Assembly (NCBI GenBank): GCA_017442805.1
Contig: JAFRZA010000020.1
Location: 62,001-126,000 of the forward strand
DNA length: 64,000 bases
Source: Erysipelotrichaceae bacterium
GTDB taxonomy: Bacteria; Bacillota_I; Bacilli_A; Erysipelotrichales; Erysipelotrichaceae
Direction: 5' to 3'
This document shows positions 8,207 to 18,007 of the stretch, piece by piece. The notes beneath the pieces are model-generated. The model was not told the DNA's origin. It was given only the letters and a program-made list of their open reading frames with translations, and did not search any database. A program made the translations under genes and the position numbers. Position 1 is the first letter of the stretch; each line of letters begins with the position of its first letter.

Positions 8207-10093
8207 ATGGCAAATTTAAAGCTTTCCCATATCTACAAGGTTTATGAGAATGGGCACAAAGCGGTAAATGACTTTTCTATCGATATTGCCGACCAGGAGT
8301 TTATTGTTTTCGTCGGACCGTCAGGCTGCGGCAAGTCAACCACGCTGCGGATGATTGCCGGTCTGGAAACGATAACTGCCGGAGACCTTTTCATCGGCGA
8401 TACGCTGGTAAATGACATGGAGCCAAAGGACCGCGACATCGCAATGGTCTTCCAGAGCTACGCTTTGTATCCGCACATGACCGTGTATGAGAACATGGCA
8501 TTCGGTTTACGCAACCGGAAGATGCCCGAAGAAGAAATCAAGCAGCGCGTGCTGAAAGCCGCCAAGATGCTTGACATCGAGGATTATCTGGACCGCCAGC
8601 CCAAGGCTATGTCCGGCGGCCAGAGACAGCGTGTTGCCCTGGGCAGAGCGCTGGTCCGCGATCCGAAGGTCTTCCTGCTGGACGAGCCGCTGTCCAATTT
8701 GGACGCCAAGCTGCGCGCCACCATGCGTACCGAGATCACGGCTCTGCACAAGAGTTTGAAGACGACGTTCATCTACGTTACCCACGACCAGGTCGAAGCC
8801 ATGACCATGGGCACCAGGATCGTCGTCATGAAGCTGGGCTATGTCCAGCAGATCGATACTCCGATGAACCTCTACAACGAACCCTATAATAAGTTTGTGG
8901 CCGGCTTCATCGGCACCCCGCAGATGAACTTCTTTGATGTCAAGCTGCTCAGGGACCACGACAAGGTGATCATCAACTTCGCCAACAACGACAAGGTCAC
9001 CGTTCCCTATGAAAAGGTATCAAAGATCCATAAGAGCTATCTCAACGGTGATACCACCGTTACCTTCGGCATCCGTCCGGAGCACATCAGCCTGAACAAG
9101 AAGGGCGACGGCCTGAAGTTCATCGTCACCAACGTCGAGAACCTCGGCAATGAGACCATCGTCTACGGCAAGCTGGGCGACCACCTGGGTGAATTCACCA
9201 TGAAGGATGAGGGCAACAACATCGTCGTCAAGGTCGTTGATACCAATGACATCGCTGTCGGTGACGTCGTCTATGCCACCCCGAATCCCAGCAAGGTCCA
9301 CTTCTTCGATGCCGAGACGGAAGTAACGCTGATGAACAAGATCCCGCTGTACAACACCCTGACTGCCAAGCACACCGGCGACAAGATGGAACTGCTGGAT
9401 CACAGCGTCGCTCTGCCTGAGGTCTTCAGGGAAGCCCTCAAGGGCAAGGACAGCTTCGAACTCAGCGTACCTCCGCATGCCATCGTGCCGGGCAAGGACT
9501 TCCAGCTCAAGGTCGCCAGGATCGAAGATGTCGACGACAAGCACCTCGCTTACCTGGTCAACGGCGACAGCTACCTGTTCGCCCTGGTTGACGATAAGGT
9601 AAAGGAAGGCAGCATGTATGACTTCTCATTACTGAACGACAAGGTCAACGTAGCCGTTGACGGCACCAACGTTCTGGAAGCCATCGCTGATGAGGAAACT
9701 CTGCTCGGTCACTTCACCAAGACCGAGGTCAAGGAAAACGGCGACCGCGTCCTGCACTTCTTCTACAACATCGGCGACTACGTCCTGGAAGCCGCACCCG
9801 AACAGGGCTACAAGATCAACTCCATTGACGGTGACAACTGTTACAAGAACACCTACAGATACGCCGTCAGCCGCGAGAAGATCCGCCTGGTCGGCGCCGA
9901 CGAAGCCGGACTTGACGGCAAGGTAACGGAGATCCTTGATTACGGAAACATCCGCTTCGCCAAGGTCAATGCCGACAACCAGGAGCTGCTCATCCATGTC
10001 GATAAGGATTTCAAGGCCGACAAGGTCAGAGTTGCCTTCGACAGCAGCGACGTCTCGGTCTACTCCACCAGAATAGACATGAAGATCTGCTAG
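8207..10093 (+). CDS. Sugar ABC importer ATPase with extended C-terminus (MsmX/MalK type)
   Basis: A 628-residue ATPase driving carbohydrate uptake at the membrane. The first ~370 residues are a standard MalK/MsmX protein: Walker A GPSGCGKST, signature SGGQRQRV, Walker B FLLDEPLSNLDA, the H-loop, FVAGFIGTPQMNF linker, and a regulatory TOBE region ending HFFDAETE. About 260 additional residues follow that ordinary family members (about 360-380 aa) lack. These contain two stretches resembling further TOBE-like beta modules (PPHAIVPGKDFQLKVARIED and the last ~75 residues). Start ATG 8207 has GGAGGAG directly upstream; a TTG at 8195 is rejected. It is followed by RDD, binding-protein and permease genes, making it the dedicated ATPase of this importer. 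Confidence 0.88.
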   Translation: MANLKLSHIYKVYENGHKAVNDFSIDIADQEFIVFVGPSGCGKSTTLRMIAGLETITAGDLFIGDTLVNDMEPKDRDIAMVFQSYALYPHMTVYENMAFGLRNRKMPEEEIKQRVLKAAKMLDIEDYLDRQPKAMSGGQRQRVALGRALVRDPKVFLLDEPLSNLDAKLRATMRTEITALHKSLKTTFIYVTHDQVEAMTMGTRIVVMKLGYVQQIDTPMNLYNEPYNKFVAGFIGTPQMNFFDVKLLRDHDKVIINFANNDKVTVPYEKVSKIHKSYLNGDTTVTFGIRPEHISLNKKGDGLKFIVTNVENLGNETIVYGKLGDHLGEFTMKDEGNNIVVKVVDTNDIAVGDVVYATPNPSKVHFFDAETEVTLMNKIPLYNTLTAKHTGDKMELLDHSVALPEVFREALKGKDSFELSVPPHAIVPGKDFQLKVARIEDVDDKHLAYLVNGDSYLFALVDDKVKEGSMYDFSLLNDKVNVAVDGTNVLEAIADEETLLGHFTKTEVKENGDRVLHFFYNIGDYVLEAAPEQGYKINSIDGDNCYKNTYRYAVSREKIRLVGADEAGLDGKVTEILDYGNIRFAKVNADNQELLIHVDKDFKADKVRVAFDSSDVSVYSTRIDMKIC

Positions 10094-10094
10094 C

Positions 10095-10724
10095 ATGCCG
10101 TCAGAACTCATGGAACCCAACTGCCGCCCGCACATCCTCAAGAGGATCGCGGCAGACGGATTCGACATCACCACCGTATTCATCGTCTTCATGGCACTGA
10201 CCTATCTGCTGGTCAACACGCCGCTGGCCAAAACCTATAATGAGCACTACAGCCGCTATAAGGCCATTGAGCAGAAAGCCGTTGAACAGTATGGCAATGA
10301 CGCTGAAGCCATCAGCGCTGCCCTCAGCGGTGACGAGGAATACCTGGATGAAGTACTGGCCGCCAACCTTCACGGCTACATCCTCAAGGCAGGGGCTGCC
10401 CTGGCAGCCGAAGCCGTCTTCCTTCTCATCATCCCATTGGCCAACCGCCACCGCTCGACGCTGGGAAGGATGATGACGGGTGTGATGCTGTTTGATGAAC
10501 GCAGGCAGGCCAAGGCCGCCTGGCATCAGGCGCTGAGCCGCTTCCTGTTCGCCTATCTGTTTGACAGTCTCGCCCTCTACCTGTTTACCGGTTTACTGAC
10601 CTTCTTGCTGGTACCGGTGCTGAGGCTGATCCAGATGCTGCTGAACAGGAAATATAAGACCATTGTTGATTATATGACGGGTACGATGGTAATCGAAAAG
10701 GCGTCATATAACGGAATAAACTAA
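10095..10724 (+). CDS. RDD family membrane protein
   Basis: A 209-residue integral membrane protein. It has hydrophobic segments at about 25-42, 98-117 and 152-180. The RDD-type features are R-x3-DGFD near the N-terminus and GRMMTGVMLFDE in the middle. The loop between the first two helices is unusually charged and long (about 55 residues). It starts one base after the ATPase stop, and so is translationally coupled. RDD proteins have no single known function; position between the ATPase and the binding protein suggests an accessory role in this importer, but that is inference. Confidence 0.68.
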   Translation: MPSELMEPNCRPHILKRIAADGFDITTVFIVFMALTYLLVNTPLAKTYNEHYSRYKAIEQKAVEQYGNDAEAISAALSGDEEYLDEVLAANLHGYILKAGAALAAEAVFLLIIPLANRHRSTLGRMMTGVMLFDERRQAKAAWHQALSRFLFAYLFDSLALYLFTGLLTFLLVPVLRLIQMLLNRKYKTIVDYMTGTMVIEKASYNGIN

Positions 10725-10740
10725 CATCAGGGAGGATAAT

Positions 10741-12195
10741 ATGATGAAAAAGATAATTACCTTATTAATGATTTCGTTCATGCTGCTGACGACCCTTACC
10801 GGCTGCGGCGGCGGAAGCGGAGACAACGGAGGCAACACCAAGCCCGATGACGGCGTCATCAGAGTATGGGTTGGTGAGGAATCCGCCGAATTCTATCAGA
10901 AGGCCTGCGACGAATACGTCGCCAGCCATTCCGACTTCGGCTACAAGATCGAGGTCAAGGGCATGGATACCGGTTCCATAGCCGGCACCATCACCAACGA
11001 CCCGACAGCCGCGGCCGACATCTATACCGTAGCACACGACAACATCGGCAAGCTGGCAAGCACCCAGTGCGCCAAGCCGATCACCGATGAAAGCCTGATC
11101 GCTCAGGTAAAAGCCGACAACCCGGCTTCCTTCCAGGGCGTCATCTACTCCACGCTCAACGGCACCCAGTATCTCTACGGCGTTCCCTACATTTCACAGG
11201 CTCTCTTCCTGTACTACAACAAGGCGCTGGTGACTGAAGAGCAGGCCAAGACCTTCGAAGGCCTGAGAGAGGCCGCCAAGAAGGCCGGCACCAAGGCCAT
11301 CACCGTTTCCGGTGACGACGGCTTCAACATGTCATTCGCCTTACTGGCTACCAGAGTTGCCGACCACGGCACCACCGTCAAGATCTATGCAGGCGCTGAG
11401 TCCGTCTCCGGCGGCAGCAAGGGCAAGTCAAACGTTCAGGGCGACGACACCATCGCCATCTTCAGATGGCTGCAGGCCTATGCCGAAGATCCCAACGGCT
11501 TCAAGTGGGCTTCTTCCGATGGCTGGGACGCTGACCTCGACAAGGACAACAAGGGCGTTCTCGCCGTCATCGGCGGCGCCTGGCATTACAACACCGCCAA
11601 GGCGGCCCTGGGTGAAACCAACCTGGGCATCACCCTGATCCCGACCTTCAAACTGACGGCTGAGGCCTGCGAAGGCCTGACCGGCGTTCAGGCCGGCGAC
11701 GAGTACCGCGGCGGCACCTTCGCTGACTGCAAGTGCTTCATGATCAACGCCTACTCCCATGCCAACAAGTATGTCAAGGAGCAGGAGCTCATCAAGTACC
11801 TCTCCAGCAAGGATGTTCAGAACCAGTCCTATCTGGCTGCCATGAACGTTCCGGCCTATGTCGGCGCTTCCGAATACATCAAGAGCGCTTACGAAGCCGG
11901 CAAGGTCTCGGAAAGCGAATATCTGCTGGCTGCCAACCAGGTCGCCATGGCCGAATGGGGCATCCCGCAGCCGTTCATCACCGGCACGCTGAATACCTAC
12001 TACTATTCCAAGAACGCTCCGTCAATCTTCAGAGCCATCATCGATAAGACAGCTTATCCGACCACCGGCGACATGATCCTGACCGAGACCACTTCTCTGG
12101 AAGGCATCAGAAAGGCCCTGTATCTGATCGAATACATCTGGATGCACGGCGTAACCACCAAGGATTTCCCGGGAACTCTGCCCGCAGAGGCTTAA
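10741..12195 (+). CDS. Maltodextrin-type extracellular solute-binding lipoprotein
   Basis: A 484-residue family-1 binding protein that would capture maltodextrins outside the cell and deliver them to the MalF/G-type permeases. The signal peptide ends TLTGC, a lipobox. The mature protein begins with a Gly-rich linker, then GVIRVWVGEESAEFYQKAC, the usual N-terminal lobe of MalE-like proteins, with YGVPYISQALFLYYNK typical of this fold. GGAGGATAAT precedes the ATG; a second ATG three bases on is equally possible. The high density of well-formed codons (AAC, GGC, GTC) fits high expression. The ligand is inferred from neighbouring amylase and pullulanase. Confidence 0.87.
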   Translation: MMKKIITLLMISFMLLTTLTGCGGGSGDNGGNTKPDDGVIRVWVGEESAEFYQKACDEYVASHSDFGYKIEVKGMDTGSIAGTITNDPTAAADIYTVAHDNIGKLASTQCAKPITDESLIAQVKADNPASFQGVIYSTLNGTQYLYGVPYISQALFLYYNKALVTEEQAKTFEGLREAAKKAGTKAITVSGDDGFNMSFALLATRVADHGTTVKIYAGAESVSGGSKGKSNVQGDDTIAIFRWLQAYAEDPNGFKWASSDGWDADLDKDNKGVLAVIGGAWHYNTAKAALGETNLGITLIPTFKLTAEACEGLTGVQAGDEYRGGTFADCKCFMINAYSHANKYVKEQELIKYLSSKDVQNQSYLAAMNVPAYVGASEYIKSAYEAGKVSESEYLLAANQVAMAEWGIPQPFITGTLNTYYYSKNAPSIFRAIIDKTAYPTTGDMILTETTSLEGIRKALYLIEYIWMHGVTTKDFPGTLPAEA

Positions 12196-12250
12196 TCAAT
12201 AGACAAATTTGATCTGTTTGACTACTGAGCTTTAGTTTAGGAGGAAAAAT

Positions 12251-13711
12251 ATGGATTCTGCTTTAAGTAAAGCTCCGAAAAATAAATTGAATTTGCGAGA
12301 TTTCTTTGAACCGCTCCGCAAGTCCCTGGCCAATTTCGGCAAGCGGTTTGCGGACGGCTCACTGGGAACTAAGCTTTCGCACTTTATTTTCGGTGCCGGA
12401 AACTTCTATCATAAGCAGTACATCAAAGGTGCGATCTTCCTGTTATTGCAGCTTGCGATCCTCTGGTTCATGATCTTCTGCCCGGCCGTCAACGGCACCC
12501 CGTACGGCTGGAAGGCTCTGGCGAACCTGTCGCTGAAGAACGTCAAGGAGGGCGGCGAATTCGATCCCGCCACCGGACACTTCAGCGCCGGATCCGACTG
12601 CAAGCTGATGATACTGTTCGGCTTCGTAACGATAGCCGTGATAATTATCTACTTCCTTATCTGGAACATGAACATAGGTTCATCCTATAAGGCTGACATG
12701 GATAAGAAGATAGGCAAGAAACCGACGACATTCATTGAGGATTTAAGGGAACTGCTCGACAGCAAGTTCCACGTCCTGATGCTCACCCCGACGTGCATCG
12801 CGGCAATGGTCTTCACGATCCTGCCGACCATCTTCATGATCGCTCTGGCGTTTACTACCTACAACTCCCAGGACATGAACGACCTGGGAACCAACCTGTT
12901 CCACTGGAACGGACTGCAGAACTTCTCAGCGGTGTTCACCGGAGAAGGCTCTCTGGGCGTTGAGATCAAGAACCGGTTCTTACCGGTACTGGGCTGGACC
13001 TTCATCTGGGCCATCTTCGCCACCCTGACCTGCTACTTCGGCGGCATCATCCTGGCGCTGCTGATCAACAAGAAGGGACTGAAGGGCAAGAAGATCTTCC
13101 GTACGGTCTTCATCTTCACCATTGCCGTTCCGCAGTTCATTTCCCTGCTGGCGGTCCGTAACCTGTTAGGCGAATACGGTCCGTTCAATGCCATGCTGAT
13201 CAATGCCGGAATAATCGACAAGGCTGTCGGTTTCCTGGGACTGCACGTGGGCGACAGTGAGAACCTGGCCAAGGTCATGGTAATCATCGTCAACATGTGG
13301 GTCGGCGTACCCTATACGATGCTGATGACCTCAGGCATTCTGATGAACATTCCGACCGACCTCTACGAGGCGGCCCGCGTCGACGGCGCTTCCACGCTGA
13401 AAATGTTCTTCAAGATCACCCTGCCGTATGTCATCTTCGTAACGACGCCGTATCTGATCTCCAGTTTCGTCGGCAACATCAACTCGTTCAATACGATATT
13501 CCTTCTGACCGGCGGCGGTCCTACCTATACCGGCTATCAGGCCGGCGGTACCGACCTGCTGGTAACCTGGCTCTACAAGGTGACCATCGACCAGGGTTCC
13601 TACAATACCGGTGCTGTCATTGGTATCTTCACCTTCATCATCACCGCTACCATTACCCTGGTGACTTACCGCCGCTCCAAGGCATACAATGAGGAGGATA
13701 CTTTCCAATGA
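12251..13711 (+). CDS. Sugar ABC importer permease, MalF type
   Basis: A 486-residue permease with about eight membrane segments. An N-terminal extension of some 165 residues carries two extra helices (about 55-76 and 117-139) and an external loop, as in MalF proteins. The core begins near FHVLMLTPTCIAAMVF. The EAA loop that docks the ATPase reads EAARVDGASTLKMFFKITLP. The start is preceded by TTTAGGAGG. The stop overlaps the next gene by four bases (ATGA), indicating translational coupling. The role is as one half of the membrane channel for maltodextrins. Confidence 0.9.
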   Translation: MDSALSKAPKNKLNLRDFFEPLRKSLANFGKRFADGSLGTKLSHFIFGAGNFYHKQYIKGAIFLLLQLAILWFMIFCPAVNGTPYGWKALANLSLKNVKEGGEFDPATGHFSAGSDCKLMILFGFVTIAVIIIYFLIWNMNIGSSYKADMDKKIGKKPTTFIEDLRELLDSKFHVLMLTPTCIAAMVFTILPTIFMIALAFTTYNSQDMNDLGTNLFHWNGLQNFSAVFTGEGSLGVEIKNRFLPVLGWTFIWAIFATLTCYFGGIILALLINKKGLKGKKIFRTVFIFTIAVPQFISLLAVRNLLGEYGPFNAMLINAGIIDKAVGFLGLHVGDSENLAKVMVIIVNMWVGVPYTMLMTSGILMNIPTDLYEAARVDGASTLKMFFKITLPYVIFVTTPYLISSFVGNINSFNTIFLLTGGGPTYTGYQAGGTDLLVTWLYKVTIDQGSYNTGAVIGIFTFIITATITLVTYRRSKAYNEEDTFQ

Positions 13712-14643
13712 GCTTAATGAAGAAAGGCAAAAAAGTAAGAAGTCAGTCCCGGGCCAGAAAAGTCAGCCTGGGAGCTACCTACATTCTGTTAGTGGTATTG
13801 GGCATCATCTGGCTGGTACCGCTTATCTGGATCGTATTGTCCGCATTCCGCTGCGAATATCAGCCTGACGGCACCTTCATCGGAAGAGTTACCTCTAACT
13901 TCTTCCCCAAGGCCTACGGCCTGAAGAACTTCACGGACCTGTTTACGGCCACCTACTATGGCGTGCCGAAGGCCTTCCCGAGATGGATGCTCAACACCCT
14001 GATCATCGCGATCATCGACTGCATCATCTCCACCTTCCTGGTCCTCTCCGTGGCCTACTGCATGTCCAAGCTGAAATTCAAGCTGAGAAAACCGTTCATG
14101 AACATCTCCATGATCATCGGTCTGTTCCCGGGCTTCATGTCCATGATCGCCATCTACTTCCTGCTGAAGTCGATCGGACTGACCGGCAACCCGTCTCATC
14201 CGGAGTATTCCGTGATCGGTCTGATCCTGGCTTACAGCGCCGGCGCCGGCCTGGGCTTCCAGGTCGCCAAGGGCTTCTTCGACGTCATACCGAACGCCCT
14301 GGTCGAATCTGCCAAGCTTGACGGCTGCACAAACTTCCAGATCTTCATGAAGATCATCCTGCCGCTGGCCAAGCCGATCATCATCTACCAGGCTCTGATG
14401 AGCTTTACCGGACCGTGGATGGACTTCATCTTCGCCAAGGTTATCATCGGCGCCGACAATGCCGCCTACTGGACCGTCTCGGTCGGACTGTATTCACTGC
14501 TGTTCGGTACCCACCCGGATACCAACCTGTTCACCCAGTTCGCCGCCGGATGCGTCGTGGTAGCCGTGCCGATCGTTACCCTGTTCATGTTCCTGCAGCA
14601 GTACTACGTTGAAGGCGTTACCGCAGGAGCCGTCAAGGGCTGA
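13708..14643 (+). CDS. Sugar ABC importer permease, MalG type
   Basis: A 311-residue permease with six membrane segments, partner of the MalF-type protein with which it overlaps by four bases. The EAA-type loop reads ESAKLDGCTNFQIFMKIILP, and the protein ends with the typical YYVEGVTAGAVKG tail of MalG proteins. It is the last gene of the starch locus and is followed by a strong terminator at 14656-14683. Confidence 0.92.
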   Translation: MSLMKKGKKVRSQSRARKVSLGATYILLVVLGIIWLVPLIWIVLSAFRCEYQPDGTFIGRVTSNFFPKAYGLKNFTDLFTATYYGVPKAFPRWMLNTLIIAIIDCIISTFLVLSVAYCMSKLKFKLRKPFMNISMIIGLFPGFMSMIAIYFLLKSIGLTGNPSHPEYSVIGLILAYSAGAGLGFQVAKGFFDVIPNALVESAKLDGCTNFQIFMKIILPLAKPIIIYQALMSFTGPWMDFIFAKVIIGADNAAYWTVSVGLYSLLFGTHPDTNLFTQFAAGCVVVAVPIVTLFMFLQQYYVEGVTAGAVKG

Positions 14644-14655
14644 GCGACATCACTT

Positions 14656-14689
14656 AAGAAGTCCGGAATGTTCCGGACTTCTTTTCTTT
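14656..14689 (+). terminator. Rho-independent terminator closing the starch locus
   Basis: Stem 14656-14667 with 14672-14683 (12 bp, no mismatch), loop ATGT, then TTCTTT. It lies 13 nt after the MalG-type stop. Confidence 0.9.
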
Positions 14690-14715
14690 GGGAAAGAGAC
14701 AAATGGTGGTATAAT
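14688..14715 (+). promoter_or_regulatory. Promoter of the glycopolymer operon
   Basis: -10 TATAAT at 14710-14715 with a weak -35 (TTGGGA, 14688-14693, 16-nt spacer). It is 62 nt before the dehydratase start and directly after the terminator. Confidence 0.55.
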
Positions 14716-14777
14716 GTGATTGATCACAGATAACGTGGTCTCTTTAACAGGGCATAACAGTACCCCGAGAGGACGTA

Positions 14778-16778
14778 ATGGAAGGTAAGAAAAAGACTTT
14801 CAGATTCACCATCGAACCGTGGCGCATCATCACGGCTTTTCTGATGATTTATGACGCCATCACCGTCAACGCCTCTTATTTCCTGGCCCTGTGGATCAGA
14901 CATGACCTGAAGTTCTCCCTGATCGACAAGATCTACATCGTCTACTGGCGCGCCTTCGCGCCGTATTATACCGTCATCTGTCTGCTGGTCTACGCCTTAT
15001 GCCGGCTCTACAAGAGCATCTGGGAGTATGTCAGCTACACGGAACTGGCCGGCATCATTCTGGCGTCCTTCATCACCGCCATTACCCATCTGCTGGCGAT
15101 GGTGCTTTTCTACGGCCGCATGCCGGTCTCCTACTTCCTGATGGGCGCCATCCTGCAGTTCATCTTCCTGTGCATCAGCCGTTTCGGCTACCGTTTCTTC
15201 CATGTTCTGAGCAACAAGCGTATCAGCCGTGAGGATCTGGCCAAGTACAAGAAGGTCATGATCATCGGCGCCGGTTCCGCCGGTCAGATGATCTTACGGG
15301 ACATCATCAACTCCAAGATGATCAACGAGGTGGTCTGCTGCATCATCGATGACGACCGCAGCAAGTGGAACCGCTACATCGAAAACGTCCCGATCGTCGG
15401 CGGCCGCGACGACATCATGGCCAGCGCCAAAAAGTACAACATCGACAAGATCTACCTGGCCATCCCCAGCGCTTCAGTTGAGGAAAAGCGCGACATTCTG
15501 AACATCTGCTCGGAGACCGACTGCGAACTGAAGCAGCTGCCCGGCTATTACCAGTTCGTGCTCAACCAGATCGGCGTCAGCTCGCTGGCTGACGTTTCCG
15601 TGGAGGACCTGCTGGGACGCGATCCCATCAAGACCGACCTGGAGGAAGTCTTTGAGTTCATTTCCGGCAAGACCGTTCTGGTCACCGGCGGCGGCGGTTC
15701 CATCGGCAGTGAGCTGTGCCGGCAGATCGCCATGCACAAGCCCAGGCAGCTCATCATCTTCGACATCTACGAAAACTCCACCTACGGCGTTCAGCTGGAG
15801 CTGAAGAACCACTATCCCGATCTGGATCTGGTGGTTCTGATCGGCTCGGTGCGCGACAGCCGCAAGATGTACGACGTCTTTGAAACCTACCGCCCGCAGA
15901 TCGTCTACCACGCCGCGGCCCACAAGCATGTGCCGCTTATGGAAGACAGTCCCTGCGAAGCCATCAAGAACAACGCCATCGGCACCTACAAGACGGCCTT
16001 TGCGGCGATGATGCACGGCTGCGAGAAGTTCGTGCTGATCTCCACCGACAAGGCGGTCAACCCGACCAACATCATGGGCGCTTCCAAGCGGATCTGCGAA
16101 ATGATCATCCAGAGCTTTGACGCCAAGATCAAGGAAGGCAGGGCCGATGAGATCCCGCAGCTGTTCACCCATTACAATGATCACGGCGTCGACAACCTCG
16201 GCCGGAAAAAGGAATTTGATTATCAGAGCATCAGAACGGACTTCACGGCCGTGCGTTTCGGCAACGTTCTGGCTTCCAACGGTTCTGTCATTCCAATCTT
16301 CCAAAAACAAATTGAAAACGGCGGTCCGGTCACCGTTACCCACCCCGACATCATCCGCTACTTCATGACCATTCCGGAAGCGGTATCGCTGGTACTGCTG
16401 GCGGGAACCTACGGCAAGGGCGGCGAGATCTTCGTGCTCGACATGGGTTCGCCGGTCAAGATCGATACCCTGGCCCGCAACCTGATCAGGCTTTCCGGCT
16501 ACCGTCCCGACATCGACATCAAGATTGAATACTGCGGCTTACGTCCGGGTGAGAAGCTCTATGAGGAACGGCTGATGGAGGAAGAAGGCCTTGCCACTAC
16601 CGAAAATGAAATGATCCACATCGGCAAGCCGCTGGAATTTGACGCCGGTGAATTCTTCGTTCAGCTCAGCGAACTGATGAAGATGGCTTACCGCAATGAC
16701 CGCAACATCAGATCAAAGGTGGAGGAGATCGTCACGACCTACCATCCGGTTAAGGAAGAGAAAAACGGGGAGAACTGA
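14778..16778 (+). CDS. Membrane-bound UDP-sugar 4,6-dehydratase (PglF/CapD/WbpM type)
   Basis: A 666-residue enzyme predicted to convert UDP-GlcNAc to a 4-keto-6-deoxy sugar. Four membrane helices span about residues 18-135, followed by a CoA/NAD-binding-like region (VMIIGAGSAGQMI, about 163-175) and the catalytic SDR domain with cofactor motif TGGGGSIGSE. The active-site stretch STDKAVNPTNIMGASKR has Met where short SDRs have Tyr, as is normal for the long 4,6-dehydratases. GAGAGGACGT precedes the start. It heads an operon with an aminotransferase and a phosphoglycosyltransferase, as in the bacillosamine/AATGal pathways, and that context supports a 4-amino-sugar product. Confidence 0.9.
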   Translation: MEGKKKTFRFTIEPWRIITAFLMIYDAITVNASYFLALWIRHDLKFSLIDKIYIVYWRAFAPYYTVICLLVYALCRLYKSIWEYVSYTELAGIILASFITAITHLLAMVLFYGRMPVSYFLMGAILQFIFLCISRFGYRFFHVLSNKRISREDLAKYKKVMIIGAGSAGQMILRDIINSKMINEVVCCIIDDDRSKWNRYIENVPIVGGRDDIMASAKKYNIDKIYLAIPSASVEEKRDILNICSETDCELKQLPGYYQFVLNQIGVSSLADVSVEDLLGRDPIKTDLEEVFEFISGKTVLVTGGGGSIGSELCRQIAMHKPRQLIIFDIYENSTYGVQLELKNHYPDLDLVVLIGSVRDSRKMYDVFETYRPQIVYHAAAHKHVPLMEDSPCEAIKNNAIGTYKTAFAAMMHGCEKFVLISTDKAVNPTNIMGASKRICEMIIQSFDAKIKEGRADEIPQLFTHYNDHGVDNLGRKKEFDYQSIRTDFTAVRFGNVLASNGSVIPIFQKQIENGGPVTVTHPDIIRYFMTIPEAVSLVLLAGTYGKGGEIFVLDMGSPVKIDTLARNLIRLSGYRPDIDIKIEYCGLRPGEKLYEERLMEEEGLATTENEMIHIGKPLEFDAGEFFVQLSELMKMAYRNDRNIRSKVEEIVTTYHPVKEEKNGEN

Positions 16779-16781
16779 ACC

Positions 16782-17993
16782 ATGGAAAAACGCGTCATCC
16801 CCTTCAGTCCTCCCGACATCAGCGAAAGCGAAATAAACGAGGTAAGCGAGGCTCTGCGCTCCGGCTGGATCACCACCGGGCTGCGGGTCAGGAAACTGGA
16901 AAAACGGCTGGCTGAGTACTGTCACTCGCCGGCTTTCGTCTGCCTGAATTCGGCTACCGCGGCTGAGGAACTCAACCTGCGGATGCTGGGAATCAAAGAG
17001 GGCGATGAGGTCATCGTTCCGGCCTATACCTATACCGCCAGCGCCTCCGCGGCCATTCACTGCGGCGCGACGGTCAGATTCATCGACTGTCAGAAAGACA
17101 GTCTGGAAATGGACTATCAGAAGATGGCTGAAGCCATCAATGAGCATACCAAGGCGATCATCCCGGTCGATCTGGGCGGCATCATCTGCGATTATGAGAG
17201 CATCTTTGGTGCCGTTGAAGCCCGAAAGCATCTCTTCCGGCCGGAAGGAAAGCTTCAGCAGGCCCTGGGAAGAGCCGCCGTGGTCGCTGACTGCGCGCAC
17301 GCCCTGGGCGCCAGCCGCAGGGGACTGATGGCCGGCGAGATCGCCGACTTCTCATCTTTCTCCTTCCACGCCGTCAAGAACTTCACCACCGCTGAAGGCG
17401 GCGGCAGCTGCTGGAAGAGCATGGAGGGCATCGACGATGACGAACTCTATCATGCCTATCAGCTTTACAGCCTGCACGGCCAGTCCAAGAACGCTCTGGA
17501 CAAGAGCCGGGCGGGCAGCTGGGAATACGACATCCTCGGTCCCTGGTACAAGTGCAACATGACGGACGTGGCCGCGGCCATGGGGCTGGCTCAGCTGGAC
17601 AGATATCCGGCGATGCAGCAGCGCCGCAGGGAAATCGTTGAAAAGTACGATGAAGCCTGCGACAGCCTGGGCATCCGCCATATCAATCATTTCGGCCCGG
17701 ACTTCACCAGCAGCCTGCATCTCTATCTGATCTGGCTGGAAGGCTTCGATCATCAGAAGCGATGCGATTTCATCAATGCCATGGCCAAGGAGGGCATCGC
17801 CTGCAACGTTCACTACAAGCCGCTGCCGATGATGACGGCCTACCGGAATCTCGGCTGGGACATCGCTGATTTCCCCAACGCCTGTCACCATTATGAAAAC
17901 GCCGTCACTCTGCCGCTATACAGCCGGCTTTCCGATGATGACGTCGAATACGTGCTGCTGTGCCTGCGGAAGGTCTATGAGCGGATGCGCTGA
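16782..17993 (+). CDS. PLP-dependent sugar aminotransferase (DegT/DnrJ/EryC1 family)
   Basis: A 403-residue aminotransferase that would aminate the 4-keto sugar made by the enzyme encoded 3 nt upstream. PLP-forming Lys199 lies in SFHAVKNFTTAEGG, the standard signature. SGWITTGLRVRKLE and VPAYTYTASA are conserved DegT-family stretches, and DCAHALGA contains the PLP ring-contacting Asp. The length is normal for the family. No acetyltransferase of the PglD kind follows, so the likely end product is a free 4-amino sugar such as UDP-AATGal. That last point is inference. Confidence 0.9.
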   Translation: MEKRVIPFSPPDISESEINEVSEALRSGWITTGLRVRKLEKRLAEYCHSPAFVCLNSATAAEELNLRMLGIKEGDEVIVPAYTYTASASAAIHCGATVRFIDCQKDSLEMDYQKMAEAINEHTKAIIPVDLGGIICDYESIFGAVEARKHLFRPEGKLQQALGRAAVVADCAHALGASRRGLMAGEIADFSSFSFHAVKNFTTAEGGGSCWKSMEGIDDDELYHAYQLYSLHGQSKNALDKSRAGSWEYDILGPWYKCNMTDVAAAMGLAQLDRYPAMQQRRREIVEKYDEACDSLGIRHINHFGPDFTSSLHLYLIWLEGFDHQKRCDFINAMAKEGIACNVHYKPLPMMTAYRNLGWDIADFPNACHHYENAVTLPLYSRLSDDDVEYVLLCLRKVYERMR

Positions 17994-18007
17994 AACCGGG
18001 GGAAATC

